Positions 54,496 to 63,768 of a DNA stretch of 64,000 bases are shown here, piece by piece. The stretch comes from Kineococcus siccus (GTDB lineage Bacteria > Actinomycetota > Actinomycetes > Actinomycetales > Kineococcaceae), in assembly GCF_009906795.1 (NCBI RefSeq), contig NZ_JAAALN010000001.1:1-64000 (forward strand), written 5' to 3'. The notes beneath the pieces were generated by a model. The model was not told where the DNA came from, searched no databases, and saw nothing but the letters and a program-made list of their open reading frames with translations. How positions within the stretch are numbered: the first letter of the stretch is position 1; each line of letters begins with the position of its first letter. The position numbers and the translations under genes are program-made.

Positions 54496-57400
54496 GCCTC
54501 CTCCTCCGTGCCGACGAGACGGCGGTACTCGGCGACCGCGGGGCTCTCGCGCGCCGCGCGCCACTGCTCCCCCCGGGTGTCGGGGCACACCCGGTCGAAC
54601 GCGCAGTAGCGGCACGCGTCCCACCCGCGGCTGTCGTCCGGTTTGCCGGGGTTGGCGGGGAAGATCCCCAAACGGATGCCGGAGACGGAGACCTCGAGGG
54701 CGTCCGTGAGCCGCTCGACCGCGGCGTCGTCGATCGCCGATCCGACCTCGACGCCCCCGCGCTCCACCAGCGAGAAGTAACCCTCGACAGGTGTCCGATC
54801 TGATCCGAACCGAGCTCGAGAGGCGAGGGCGTACAGCGGGAGCTGCAGCATGCGTCCCCGGTCGACGACGTCTGGCGCCGCCTCGCCGCTGCCCCGCACC
54901 GGCAGGTCGGCGTACTTCGCCGCCTTCCCGGCCTTGTAGTCGAGGACCACCAGTCCGCCGTCGATGGTGGCGTCGACCCGGTCGACGAAGCCCGCGAAGG
55001 TGACCGGACCCTGCGTCGGCAGGTACACCTCGAGGTCGGGGTGACCATCGCGGCCGAACGGCATCTCCAGGGCGATGGGCCACGAACCGTTGCGGCGGCG
55101 GGACTCGCTGTCGGCCTGCAGCGCTGCGGTGAGCGCTCGCCGCAGCCGGGACCGTTCCACGGACCAGACGGCGGCGTGACGACCCGCGAGGCCCTCGGCG
55201 ACGAAGCCGGCAACGCGGTCTTCGAAGATGCGCAGGAGGTCGTCGAGGTCGGCGTCGGACCAGGCCTCCCCCGGGTCACGGCCGGGCCGCTCCGTGTCTC
55301 CGAGGTGATCCGACAGGAACTGCTCGAGGACGGCGTGCACCAGGGTCCCGCGCTCCCGGGGGTCCACCCCGTCCCGGGCACCGACGTCCTCGACGTCGCG
55401 GATCCCCAGCACGTACTGGAACAGGTGCCGGGTGGGGCAGGTCGCCCACTCCTGGAGGGCGCTCGCCGAGTGGCGCTGGTCGATCTCCGTGCGCACGACC
55501 GCTGGCAGTGCGCCTACGCCTCCTGTCCACTCCCCGAAGGTGCCGCGCGCTCGGGTGCGGGCGGCGCGCAGACCACGGCGCAGACGGTGGTCGTGGGAAG
55601 CCAGGACGTCGACGCCGCCGCGCACCGCGATGGCGACGTCCAGCTCGTGCGGGGAGGCGAAGACTCCGGTGCGGAGCAGGGCGTCGGTGGACGAGTCGTA
55701 CGTCGTGAGCCAGTCGGCGGTGAGGGCCGTGAGGTCTTCCATCGACACCCGTCGGCCGGCCAGCCGCTCAGCTTCCTCGAGGAACCAGGGCGAGGGGAAC
55801 TGACGACGTTGGGAGCGGGTGTTGGCTCGTGCCGTGGACAGGTGCACGTGCCGTGCCGCGCCGAGTGCTGCGACCCAGGCATCTCGCGCGTCCGCACGAC
55901 GGGAGGCCACTGTGGCGAGGTGCGGTGACAGGAGCTCGCGATCGGCGTCTCGTAGGACGGGGTGTTCGCGTTGCCGGGCGGGCGCCGCGTCCTCGGTGAG
56001 CCCCACGACGACCAGCAGGTCGAGCTCCGCTCCGGTGAAGTCAGCGATGGAGCCCACGAGGATGCCTCGGCCGAGGGTCGTGGTGCCGGGCACGGAGGCG
56101 CGGAGCTCGTCGGCGACGACGTCCGCGACCGAGGCCGGGGTCGGTGGAGCTGACGTGCGGTCCAGCTCGGCGAGGTCTGTGAGCGCCCGGGTCACGTCGG
56201 TGTGCGCCTGCTGCTCGCGCTCGACCACCGCGTCGAGGTCGGCAGAGGTGCTCCGCGACCAGCCGTCCACCACCGTCGGCTCACCCAGGCACTGCCGGAG
56301 CAGGGCGAGCAAGCCGTTCGACACGTCGGTCCACGTCGTTGCCGTGAGGGCCGCGTCGGCGAGCCCAGCGATCGCCTCCACGGTGTCGCCGAGGCTCGCC
56401 GCGTCGGCCAGTCGCCGGTCGCGGGCCTCTCGAGCAGCCCCGTCGGTGGTGTCGTGGGCCGCTTGTTTGCGGCTCCAGCGGTCCAGCCGCAACCGCCAGG
56501 TGTCCAGCCCGCGGGAGACGCCGGCTTCTCGGGAGATCTGCTCCCACCGCCACGACGGCACCGGCTCCCCGTCCGCCGTCCTCATCGGCGCCGCGGAGAG
56601 CCACGTCAGCGTGTCAGCGCGGGGGTACCCGCGACGGTGCAGCTGAAGAGCGGACAGCAGGGTGCGGCCCGCGAGGGTCTCGTCCAGGCGACGCCGCACC
56701 GCGACGTGGTGCGGAAGGCCAGCGGCGCTGAGCTGCTCGGCGAGCATCCGGGCGTACGGCACCTCGGTGCTGAAGGCGATCCCGAGGCGCTCCGGCCGCA
56801 CGGGGTGCCGTTCGAGGTGGTCGACCACGCGGCGCACCGCCGTGCGCACCTCCTCCTCCGCGTCCGGGGCCACGGTGAGGTGGACGTCGACGGTCGTCGG
56901 GGACGCCTCCCGCGGCACGCGGTGGAGGTGACCGGCGGCGCTGAGCTCCTCCAGGAGTTCACGTTCGGCGGCGTTGACCGGCTCGTCGGTGGCCAGGAGC
57001 ACCCGCACCGGCAGGTCGGTGCCCGCTCTGACCGCTGCTGCCGCCGCCCGCAGCAGCTCCGGAGGGGTGAGCGCACCGCCGAGGTGGTGGCGGTAGTCCG
57101 CGTACAGGTCGAGGACGTCCCCGGCGCGTGGAGAGAGATCGGTCGGGCGGTGAAGGGGGTCGACGTCCGCCCGGTCGAGCTCGCCCACCAGCCTCTCGAG
57201 CAGCCGGGCGCCGGCGAGGTCGTCGGCCATGGTCGTGACTGAGCTGGGGGAGGAGGTGGCGAGGGCGCGGCGCAGGGCCTCGCATCGGCGGCCTGGTGTC
57301 ACCAGTGAGCGTGGGCCGGCGAGATCCAGAGCCAAGTGAAGGGCGGCCAGCTGCTCGGCGAGCTGGCTGACGGACCCGAACCGGACGTTGGCGAGACCGG

Positions 57401-57539
57401 ACGAGGCCGCGAGCGTGCGCCGCAGGGTGATGGCCGCGATGGTGCCGGGGACGATCACGTGGGTGCGAGCCAGCGGATCCCCGGCGCGAGCGTCGAGCAG
57501 CGTGGCTCGCGCGGCCTCGAACCGGTCAGCGCTCACCAT
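54492..57539 (-). CDS. AddB-like PD-(D/E)XK nuclease with Fe-S cysteines
   Basis: About 1,015 aa; ATG 57539 preferred (GTG 57536 and TTG 57563 are alternatives). The N-terminal helicase-like part (THVIVPGTIAAITLRRTLAA) has no working Walker A. The C-terminal nuclease has EMPFGRDGHPDLEVYLP, FAGFVDRVDATIDGGLVVLD and YKAGKAAKY. Cys residues in EWATCPTRHLFQYV and in ACRYCAFDRVC form the four-Cys iron-sulphur set of AddB. Stop overlaps the AddA-like GTG by 4 bases, which supports a heterodimer. Confidence 0.83.
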   Translation of the reverse strand: MVSADRFEAARATLLDARAGDPLARTHVIVPGTIAAITLRRTLAASSGLANVRFGSVSQLAEQLAALHLALDLAGPRSLVTPGRRCEALRRALATSSPSSVTTMADDLAGARLLERLVGELDRADVDPLHRPTDLSPRAGDVLDLYADYRHHLGGALTPPELLRAAAAAVRAGTDLPVRVLLATDEPVNAAERELLEELSAAGHLHRVPREASPTTVDVHLTVAPDAEEEVRTAVRRVVDHLERHPVRPERLGIAFSTEVPYARMLAEQLSAAGLPHHVAVRRRLDETLAGRTLLSALQLHRRGYPRADTLTWLSAAPMRTADGEPVPSWRWEQISREAGVSRGLDTWRLRLDRWSRKQAAHDTTDGAAREARDRRLADAASLGDTVEAIAGLADAALTATTWTDVSNGLLALLRQCLGEPTVVDGWSRSTSADLDAVVEREQQAHTDVTRALTDLAELDRTSAPPTPASVADVVADELRASVPGTTTLGRGILVGSIADFTGAELDLLVVVGLTEDAAPARQREHPVLRDADRELLSPHLATVASRRADARDAWVAALGAARHVHLSTARANTRSQRRQFPSPWFLEEAERLAGRRVSMEDLTALTADWLTTYDSSTDALLRTGVFASPHELDVAIAVRGGVDVLASHDHRLRRGLRAARTRARGTFGEWTGGVGALPAVVRTEIDQRHSASALQEWATCPTRHLFQYVLGIRDVEDVGARDGVDPRERGTLVHAVLEQFLSDHLGDTERPGRDPGEAWSDADLDDLLRIFEDRVAGFVAEGLAGRHAAVWSVERSRLRRALTAALQADSESRRRNGSWPIALEMPFGRDGHPDLEVYLPTQGPVTFAGFVDRVDATIDGGLVVLDYKAGKAAKYADLPVRGSGEAAPDVVDRGRMLQLPLYALASRARFGSDRTPVEGYFSLVERGGVEVGSAIDDAAVERLTDALEVSVSGIRLGIFPANPGKPDDSRGWDACRYCAFDRVCPDTRGEQWRAARESPAVAEYRRLVGTEEEA

Positions 57540-57626
57540 CGGACCGTAGTCAGACGGTTGCAATCTGTCGATGCGGCGCCCATCGCTACGTCCTTCGGGC
57601 CGGGCAACTTGTGAAGGCGACGGACC

Positions 57627-58175
57627 TCAGCCCCCGTTACGCGCGGGTCCTGTCGTCCGCGCGCGGAAGGCCGACGCCATCGAAGGCCGGACGGGGCCCG
57701 CATCCCCCTCGACCACGCCGCTCCTGCGCGCTGCCAGGCCTGGCGCCTGAGCTCGCAGGGTCACCAGCCGTCGGTGCTGCTCGAGCCCCCTCTCCTCGAC
57801 GGCCGTCTGCTGCGCTCGGGTGGCCTCCACCTCGAGCCGAGCCTGATCCAGCTGTCGGGTGAGCTCGTCGATCTGGGACTGCATCGCCACGGTGCCGACC
57901 TGAGCCTCTGCGACAACTGCCTCCGCGATCGCCGCCGCGTCCTCCCTGCGTCCCCGCTCGTGGTCGAGCAGCTGCTCGAGCTTCGCTTCGACCGCCCGGC
58001 ACCGCTGATGATCAGGCGACGCGCGGTGGGCGTCGTCACGCGCAGCCGAGAGGTGTTCGTCGAACTCGTCCATCTGTTCGAAGACCAGGCCGAAGAGCTC
58101 TGACATGGAAGCTCGAGCGGCGTCCAGCAGTTGCCGCGATCGGGCGGGCGACAAGAGTTCGGCGATCTCCGTCAC
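57627..58175 (-). CDS. Small coiled-coil protein of the defence operon (182 aa)
   Basis: From GTG 58175 with GGAG 7 bases upstream: VTEIAELLSPARSRQLLDAA opens a helical head, and residues 55-145 are near-continuous charged helix (EAKLEQLLDHERGRREDAAA, QSQIDELTRQLDQARLEVEA), a predicted coiled coil. The tail is Pro/Arg-rich. No enzyme motif. It lies 49 bases after the helicase and 87 bases before the AddB-like gene, joining the two halves of the operon; a bridging or oligomerising role is guessed. Confidence 0.7.
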   Translation of the reverse strand: MTEIAELLSPARSRQLLDAARASMSELFGLVFEQMDEFDEHLSAARDDAHRASPDHQRCRAVEAKLEQLLDHERGRREDAAAIAEAVVAEAQVGTVAMQSQIDELTRQLDQARLEVEATRAQQTAVEERGLEQHRRLVTLRAQAPGLAARRSGVVEGDAGPVRPSMASAFRARTTGPARNGG

Positions 58176-58224
58176 GAGGGGGCTCCGAGACTGGACAGGT
58201 GGATGGGCTGGTCGTTCAGTCGCC

Positions 58225-60546
58225 TCACTGCGGGGAGCCGATCGAGAGGGCTGCGCTGAGGGCAGCCGTGGCACCCATCACGTCGATCATGCGACTGGCG
58301 TACTCCGCGGTCAGGAGATCGTCGGGCAGCAGGTAGTCGTAGCGCCCGACCTGGCGAAGGGCGACACCGGTGGCCAGAGCCAGGGGCTCGGGCGGTGCCT
58401 CCGCGACCATGCGGTGGAGCAGGAGCTCCACGACGTCGACGTCCTCGGCGACCTGGAGCCCCGCGGGCTCAGCGAGCACGCTCACGCCGGGAGCGACCAG
58501 GTGCAGCCACCGCCGGATCGTCTCTTGCTCCCGGTCCCCGGTGAAGAGGGCGACGAAGCAGCCAGTGCCTTCGGCGACGACTGCCCGCTGGGCGAGCTGC
58601 AAGCGCTGGAACTCCTGACGGCCTTGCTGCAGCAGGGCGACGGCGGGTTCGTCGAGGTACGTGGGGACGACGGACGACTGGTACAGCCGGCGCATCGTCT
58701 CGCGGACGTAGCGGTGCACGGATCCGGAGCCGCCGCCGCTGAAGTGGCGAGGAAGGCCCTTGCCGTAGGGCACGACGTCCACCTTCCAGCCGCTCGGGTG
58801 GATGGCGGTGACCTTCCACGTCCGGCCCGCGAGGGCGAGCGTCGAGTCGACTCCGAGCGGCTGCCGCGAGGGGAGGGTGCCGATCTCCTTGCCATCGTGA
58901 CGCACGGAGTACTCGGCGGAGGTGGTGAAGACAGACAGGAAGTCCCGCTTCGACACCAGGTCGTGCCCCTGCTCGTCGAGGTGCAAGCCGCCGCTCGCCG
59001 CGTCCTGTCGCACCACTGCCCGCGCTGCCAAGGCGCGCAGGACCTCCCCGTACGCGGCGGGAGTGACGCGTCGCCAAGGCCCACGTCGGCAGAGGAGCTC
59101 GTAGAGATCCTTGGGCGTCGCCCCTGCGGGTGAGGCCAGGAGACACAGGGTCTGGTGCACCAGTGTCGACAGGCCGAGGACCTCCGCGTCGGGCGGCTCG
59201 ACCCACCCCTCTTCGACCACGAGGTGCACGGACGCCATGTTCTGCAGCAGGTTCGTGCGCAGTCGAGCTGACGTGCCGAGGGGCCGCGGTGGGGCCAGCT
59301 CGTCCTGCCCGGCCTCGTCGGGGACCGGTGACTCCGTCACGTGCAGGCGCAAGGCCGGGCGCGTGCCGGCTTCCCGGCCGCTGCGGCCCAACCGCTGACG
59401 GAGGCTCGCCACCGACAGGCAGGTGTCGATCTGCGTGACCTGGTCGAGGTGCGGCAGGTCGACACCGAGCTCGAGCGTGCTGGTGCAGACGATGGTGGTG
59501 TCGCTCGCCTCTCGCATCGCCCGCTCCGCTGCACGACGCACCGGTGCGGAGAGGGACCCGTGGTGGGCGAAGTAGCGCTCGGGGCGTCGCGACGTCGTCA
59601 CCTCGTCGTCGGCCAGCAGGGTGGCCATCTCCTCGACCGCGCCGCGACTGCTCGCGAAGACAAGACTCCGACGGCCCCGCGTGTCTGCGTCGATGCGGCG
59701 GGCCATGTCCAGTCGCTCCCCCCGGGCGGTGTCGCGCGTGGACAACTCGGTGGTGGGGTGTCGTGCGGTGAGGGTATCGATGGCGGGCGGACGTTCGAGG
59801 TACCCGTACAGCGCGACGTCGAGGTCGAGTCGGCTGGCCCCCGGCGTCCGGACGACCGTCACCTCGCGGCCCTGACCGGGTCGGAGGAAGTCGCACATCG
59901 CCGCTTCGTCGGAGACAGTGGCGCTCAGTGCGATGCGGGGCACTCGGCGACCGACGACGGCGTCGAGCTGGGTGAGCAGGGACTGCACCTGGTGTCCCCG
60001 GTCAGTGCCGGCGAAGGCGTGGACCTCGTCGATGATCACGTACTGCAGGGGTGCCAACCACTGCGCCAGCCCGAGAGGTCGGCGCAGCAGCAGTCCCTGC
60101 AAGGACTCGGGCGTCGTCAGCACCGCGGCTGGCGGCTCGCGCAGGATGCGCTTCTTCCGCGTATCGGCGACGTCGCCGTGCCACGCCTCCACCTGCAGGT
60201 CCAGCCGGCCGGCGTAGTCGGACAGTCGCAGGACCTGGTCGTCGATGAGCGCCTTGAGCGGACTGAGCGACAGGGTCCCGAGGGCGGTGTGACTCTGGTC
60301 GAGGAGGCGGGAGAAGATCGGCAACCACGCAGCCTCGGTCTTCCCGCTGGCCGTGCCGGCGATGATCAGGACGTCCTGATCGGCCGACTGGACGGCGGCC
60401 GCGGCGGCCACCTGGATCGGTCGCAGAGCACGCCAGTCGAGCTGCCGCACCAGGCGCTGTACACCGGGGTGCCAGCTCGAGAGGACGCCGTCCTGGGAGG
60501 GGGCCGTTGCGAGTTCAGACGCGGAAGCCGGCGAGATCACCGTCAT
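58225..60546 (-). CDS. SF2 DEVH-box helicase (Shango SngC-like)
   Basis: 773 aa. Q-like motif LRPIQVAAAAAVQSADQDVL, Walker A IIAGTASGKTEAAW (residues 61-74), TLSLSPLKALIDDQVLRL, AVLTTPESLQG, DEVH at 173-176, IALSATVSDEA, TTIVCTSTLELGVDLPHLDQ and ASLRQRLGRSGREAGTRPAL. It is Lhr/DpdF-like in the core. The C-terminal third is a family-specific extension. It overlaps the ATPase gene by 32 bases. The trio TerB-C protein, BrxD-like ATPase and this helicase corresponds to the Shango defence system as I know it (Sng A, B, C). Confidence 0.85.
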   Translation of the reverse strand: MTVISPASASELATAPSQDGVLSSWHPGVQRLVRQLDWRALRPIQVAAAAAVQSADQDVLIIAGTASGKTEAAWLPIFSRLLDQSHTALGTLSLSPLKALIDDQVLRLSDYAGRLDLQVEAWHGDVADTRKKRILREPPAAVLTTPESLQGLLLRRPLGLAQWLAPLQYVIIDEVHAFAGTDRGHQVQSLLTQLDAVVGRRVPRIALSATVSDEAAMCDFLRPGQGREVTVVRTPGASRLDLDVALYGYLERPPAIDTLTARHPTTELSTRDTARGERLDMARRIDADTRGRRSLVFASSRGAVEEMATLLADDEVTTSRRPERYFAHHGSLSAPVRRAAERAMREASDTTIVCTSTLELGVDLPHLDQVTQIDTCLSVASLRQRLGRSGREAGTRPALRLHVTESPVPDEAGQDELAPPRPLGTSARLRTNLLQNMASVHLVVEEGWVEPPDAEVLGLSTLVHQTLCLLASPAGATPKDLYELLCRRGPWRRVTPAAYGEVLRALAARAVVRQDAASGGLHLDEQGHDLVSKRDFLSVFTTSAEYSVRHDGKEIGTLPSRQPLGVDSTLALAGRTWKVTAIHPSGWKVDVVPYGKGLPRHFSGGGSGSVHRYVRETMRRLYQSSVVPTYLDEPAVALLQQGRQEFQRLQLAQRAVVAEGTGCFVALFTGDREQETIRRWLHLVAPGVSVLAEPAGLQVAEDVDVVELLLHRMVAEAPPEPLALATGVALRQVGRYDYLLPDDLLTAEYASRMIDVMGATAALSAALSIGSPQ

Positions 60547-61852
60547 TGCTGTCGCTCACCTCCGCAGTGCTGGAGGAGAAGAGGGGGAACGAGTCGGTCA
60601 CCGCCGGGCCGGTGTCCTCATGAACTCCCACCTGCCCCAGCAGGGGACGCCAGGCCTGTCGGGGGTTCTGCACCAGGATGCTGAGGAACTGCAACCAGCT
60701 CCGCGTCGCTTCCCGGGGGGTGAGTTGCGTGAATCCACCGAGTTGGGCCCCCGCGTGCTCGAGGAAGGCGGAGATGGCCTCCCCCAGCTCGCCGTCCACG
60801 GGGTCGCGCTGGCCGTTGCTGCAGAAGACGCGGTGGACGTTCTCCAGCAGGACGTACAGGTCCTCCACCACCAGCTGCTGCAGCTCGATGACGGGACCGC
60901 TGTTGTCCTGGAGGTCCCCGCCGGCGAACCTGTTGCCCGACAGCCGCTGGCGCAGGGCCCCGTAGCTGTACAGACCCGTCGTCGGGTGGGTGACGAACTC
61001 GGGAACGCCGGCGAAGACCATCATGAGGTGGTCGGCGTGCCCGCCAAGCAGGCTGTTGACCATCGTCAGGACCTGCTCGTAGTTGGCGTCCCGCGTGACG
61101 CGGTTGAGGCGGAGCAGGACGCCCATCTCGTCCAGCTCGACGAGGAGGCCGGCGTAGCCGGCCAACCGGACGAGCGACGCCATCAGACGCATGGACGGGA
61201 AGAGGTCCGCGTCCCCGATCATCCCGTTGACGCCGATGGCCGCCCGCGCCTCGCTCTTGATGCGGTACTCGCCGCGCAACCAGCGCAGCACGCCGCTGCG
61301 CCGCTCCTCGTCGCCCTGGCGCACAGCCTCGGCGTAGGAGAGGATCACGTCGACGAACTCGTAGCCGCCGCGGTACTTCTCCAAGGCGACCAGCCGTTCC
61401 CGGATGACGTCTTCCCGGTCCTCACCGCGCTCGCGGGCGATGACGCCGCAGGAGTCGATGAACCGCTCGAGGACCTCGCCCATCGCGCCGCCCTCGGGTT
61501 GCGTCTTGGTGCCCGCGGAGGCGACGAGCGAGGAGTGCAGGGCCCTGACACGACCGTCCGTCCCGTACAGGCGGGAGTCCTGGGTGATGTCCGCCTGCAT
61601 CGTGACGAAACCGGCGCGCTGGGCCGCCTGCCGGATGACCTGGAGGAAGAAGCTCTTCCCGGCGCCATACTCGCCCACGATGAAGCGGACGGCAGAACCA
61701 CCGTCCTTGACGTGCCCGAGGTCCTGCGTCAGGGCGGAGACTTCCTCGCCCCGCCCGACCTGGAGGTGCTCCAGGCCTCGGCTCGGAGCCACTCCGGCTT
61801 GGAGAGCGTTGAGGATGGCGATGCGGTCGTTCTTGCGGACAGGCGTGGTCAT
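60515..61852 (-). CDS. BrxD-like ATP-binding protein, DUF2791 (Shango SngB-like)
   Basis: 445 aa from ATG 61852. It opens with RIAILNALQAGVAPSRGLEH, then VRFIVGEYGAGKSFFLQVIR (Walker A at 60-67) and GLLVELDEMGVLLRLN (Walker B). MMVFAGVPEFVTHPTTGLYS and YGALRQRLSGNRFAGG are family motifs of the BREX BrxD/DUF2791 group, and LTPREATRSWLQFLSIL is near the end. ATPase regulator or loader for the helicase is the likely role. ATGA overlap with the TerB-C gene. Confidence 0.87.
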   Translation of the reverse strand: MTTPVRKNDRIAILNALQAGVAPSRGLEHLQVGRGEEVSALTQDLGHVKDGGSAVRFIVGEYGAGKSFFLQVIRQAAQRAGFVTMQADITQDSRLYGTDGRVRALHSSLVASAGTKTQPEGGAMGEVLERFIDSCGVIARERGEDREDVIRERLVALEKYRGGYEFVDVILSYAEAVRQGDEERRSGVLRWLRGEYRIKSEARAAIGVNGMIGDADLFPSMRLMASLVRLAGYAGLLVELDEMGVLLRLNRVTRDANYEQVLTMVNSLLGGHADHLMMVFAGVPEFVTHPTTGLYSYGALRQRLSGNRFAGGDLQDNSGPVIELQQLVVEDLYVLLENVHRVFCSNGQRDPVDGELGEAISAFLEHAGAQLGGFTQLTPREATRSWLQFLSILVQNPRQAWRPLLGQVGVHEDTGPAVTDSFPLFSSSTAEVSDSNDGDLAGFRV

Positions 61853-63579
61853 GACAGGAGTTCCTTCGCAGAGTCGTCGACCCACACCGCACGGTTCGGG
61901 TCATCCACTTCGATGAGCGGCACGTCCAAGGGGGTGCCACGGTCTTCCATGCGGCGCTCAGCCCAGTCGTTGATCCGCTGCAGTGCTGACAGGGGGACGA
62001 GGTCCAGGTCCCTGGCCCAGGTGCGGACGTCGTCGATGGCGTGAACTTCGGCCGACACGAGCTGCAGGAACAGCGCCGTGGTCGCGGCGTCGAGGATCAC
62101 CGCGGAGTCGACGAGCGGGGCGGAGTCGTCGTCCGTGTCGGCGTCCCCGTCGTCCTCGGGAGCCAACCCCTCCAGCGCGGCCCGGGCCCGCTCCGCGTTG
62201 AGCCGCAACGCGGCGATCCGGCCGAAGTCCATCGAGCCGGTGGTACCCGCCGCCTCGGCGGCCGGCGCCTCGGTCGTGGCGGGGTCGATCTGCTCGGAGA
62301 ACTCGTCGACCACCGCAGAGTCGACAGGCGCCGCGACCTCGACGGAGGACTCGGTAGCCGCGGTTCCGAGGAGCGCGCTGGTGAGGACCGTCATCGCCTC
62401 GAAGTAGGGGGAGTCCTCCGACACGAGGGTGGTGAGCCACTCGGCCAGGTGACGCGAGCCGCGGGAGCCTGCGCGGGTGACGTAGGAGCGGACGGCCTCG
62501 CTGGTGGCCGGCTCCGAACGGCGCCACTGGGCTCGCGCTTCCAAGTGCTCTCGGTGCGACGGGCTGACGTCTCGCAGGTCAGCGAGGTGGTGGACCAGAG
62601 CTTCGTGGAGCTCAGGGTCCAGCGTGCCGCTGGAGTCCAGCAGGGCGAGAGCGTCGACGCACGCGAAGGCGCGGCCGAGCATGCCGTCGTGCCCCCCGAT
62701 CGGTGCGGTGGGGCGGTACACGAGGGCGGTGCGCACCTCGGGCTGGTCACCGTCGGGCTGGATCGCCCAGCCGTGGGGCAGGTGACGTCGCAGGACGTTG
62801 CCGGTCACGACCTCGGACAGGCTGACCAGGCGCGTCCGGCCGTCCTCGAGGGCGGAGAAGTCGAGCGGTGCGTCGTCGCCGAGGTGCACCGCCGGCAGCA
62901 GCCAGGACTCGACGTCCGACGTCAGGAGCAGGGGCTCCTCCTCCTCCTCCTCGAGGTCGTCCTCGTCGTCGTCCTCGTCTTCCCAGTCGTCACCCTCGTG
63001 CAGGTCGTCCTCGCTCAGGAGGTGGTCGACCTCGTCGTGCTGCTCCTCGAGGTCCTCCGTCGCCTTCTGCTCGACGACCTCCGCGGTGGCGACGGCGGGC
63101 GCCGCCCACGCGACGGGCGCCGACACCTCAGAGTGGTCTGGAGGAGCGATCAGCTGCGGCGGGTCGCCGGCGGGCAGCTCACGGGCGAGAACCGCCTCGG
63201 TGGCGGCTGACCTCTCGGCCGTCTCCGTGTCGTCCAGCGCCTGGCCGGCGGTCACGACGAGACGGCGGTGCAGCTGCGCGCGCTCCTGCTCTGCCACCGC
63301 GAGGTCCTGCCGCAGCGCTGCGACCTGCTCCTCGACGCGCTCCAGTTCGGCGAGCAGCGTCCGCACGGTCGGCGGGACGAGGTGGTTCGCCGCCGCTGTG
63401 GTGGGCGTGCGACCGAACCACCCGAGCGCGGAGGACGTGCTGTGGGAGCTTCCGCGGGCTCCTGCGGCTGCGGCGTCGCTCGTGGGAGGCGCCGGGGCGG
63501 GAGCCGCCGACGCAGGGGAGGAGAGCATGGATGGTTGGTCGGGTGTCCGCTCGGCGCACTTGAGCGGCACGGCGAGCAT
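61849..63579 (-). CDS. TerB-C domain protein (Shango SngA-like)
   Basis: About 576 aa from ATG 63579; ATG 63528 is an alternative and neither has a clear ribosome site. A short coiled coil (LLAELERVEEQVAALRQDLA) precedes a very acidic linker (DDWEDEDDDEDDLEEEEEE). A helical TerB-type middle follows (HHLADLRDVSPSHREHLEAR, YVTRAGSRGSRHLAEWLTTL). The end matches TerB-C: TWARDLDLVPLSALQRINDW, then VPLIEVDDPNRAVW. TerB-C proteins of this kind partner the ATPase and helicase of Shango. First gene of the seven-gene leftward operon. Confidence 0.75.
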   Translation of the reverse strand: MLAVPLKCAERTPDQPSMLSSPASAAPAPAPPTSDAAAAGARGSSHSTSSALGWFGRTPTTAAANHLVPPTVRTLLAELERVEEQVAALRQDLAVAEQERAQLHRRLVVTAGQALDDTETAERSAATEAVLARELPAGDPPQLIAPPDHSEVSAPVAWAAPAVATAEVVEQKATEDLEEQHDEVDHLLSEDDLHEGDDWEDEDDDEDDLEEEEEEPLLLTSDVESWLLPAVHLGDDAPLDFSALEDGRTRLVSLSEVVTGNVLRRHLPHGWAIQPDGDQPEVRTALVYRPTAPIGGHDGMLGRAFACVDALALLDSSGTLDPELHEALVHHLADLRDVSPSHREHLEARAQWRRSEPATSEAVRSYVTRAGSRGSRHLAEWLTTLVSEDSPYFEAMTVLTSALLGTAATESSVEVAAPVDSAVVDEFSEQIDPATTEAPAAEAAGTTGSMDFGRIAALRLNAERARAALEGLAPEDDGDADTDDDSAPLVDSAVILDAATTALFLQLVSAEVHAIDDVRTWARDLDLVPLSALQRINDWAERRMEDRGTPLDVPLIEVDDPNRAVWVDDSAKELLS

Positions 63580-63768
63580 CTCAAGGCGACCGCACCCCCC
63601 GCCGATCCTCCCCAGGTGCCCCGGCGGCCCTCGGCGGTGACCGCGAGGGCGTACCGCCACCTCAGGCTTCTGAGACGCGTCGAGCCGCGTTCGCCAGCCC
63701 CACCACTTCGTCTCGTCCGTTCCGGTCAGCTGCCCGACGGTGCGGACCGTGACCCCAGGAGAGCTCCA

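Noticed and set aside
51259-57539. Ordinary housekeeping AddAB locus
   Set aside because: Cannot be ruled out without the rest of the genome, but overlap with defence-type genes on both sides argues for a dedicated pair; kept as a caveat in the first finding.
58225-61852. BREX system because of the BrxD-like ATPase
   Set aside because: No PglZ phosphatase, PglX methyltransferase or BrxC-type gene is present; the TerB-C partner fits Shango better.
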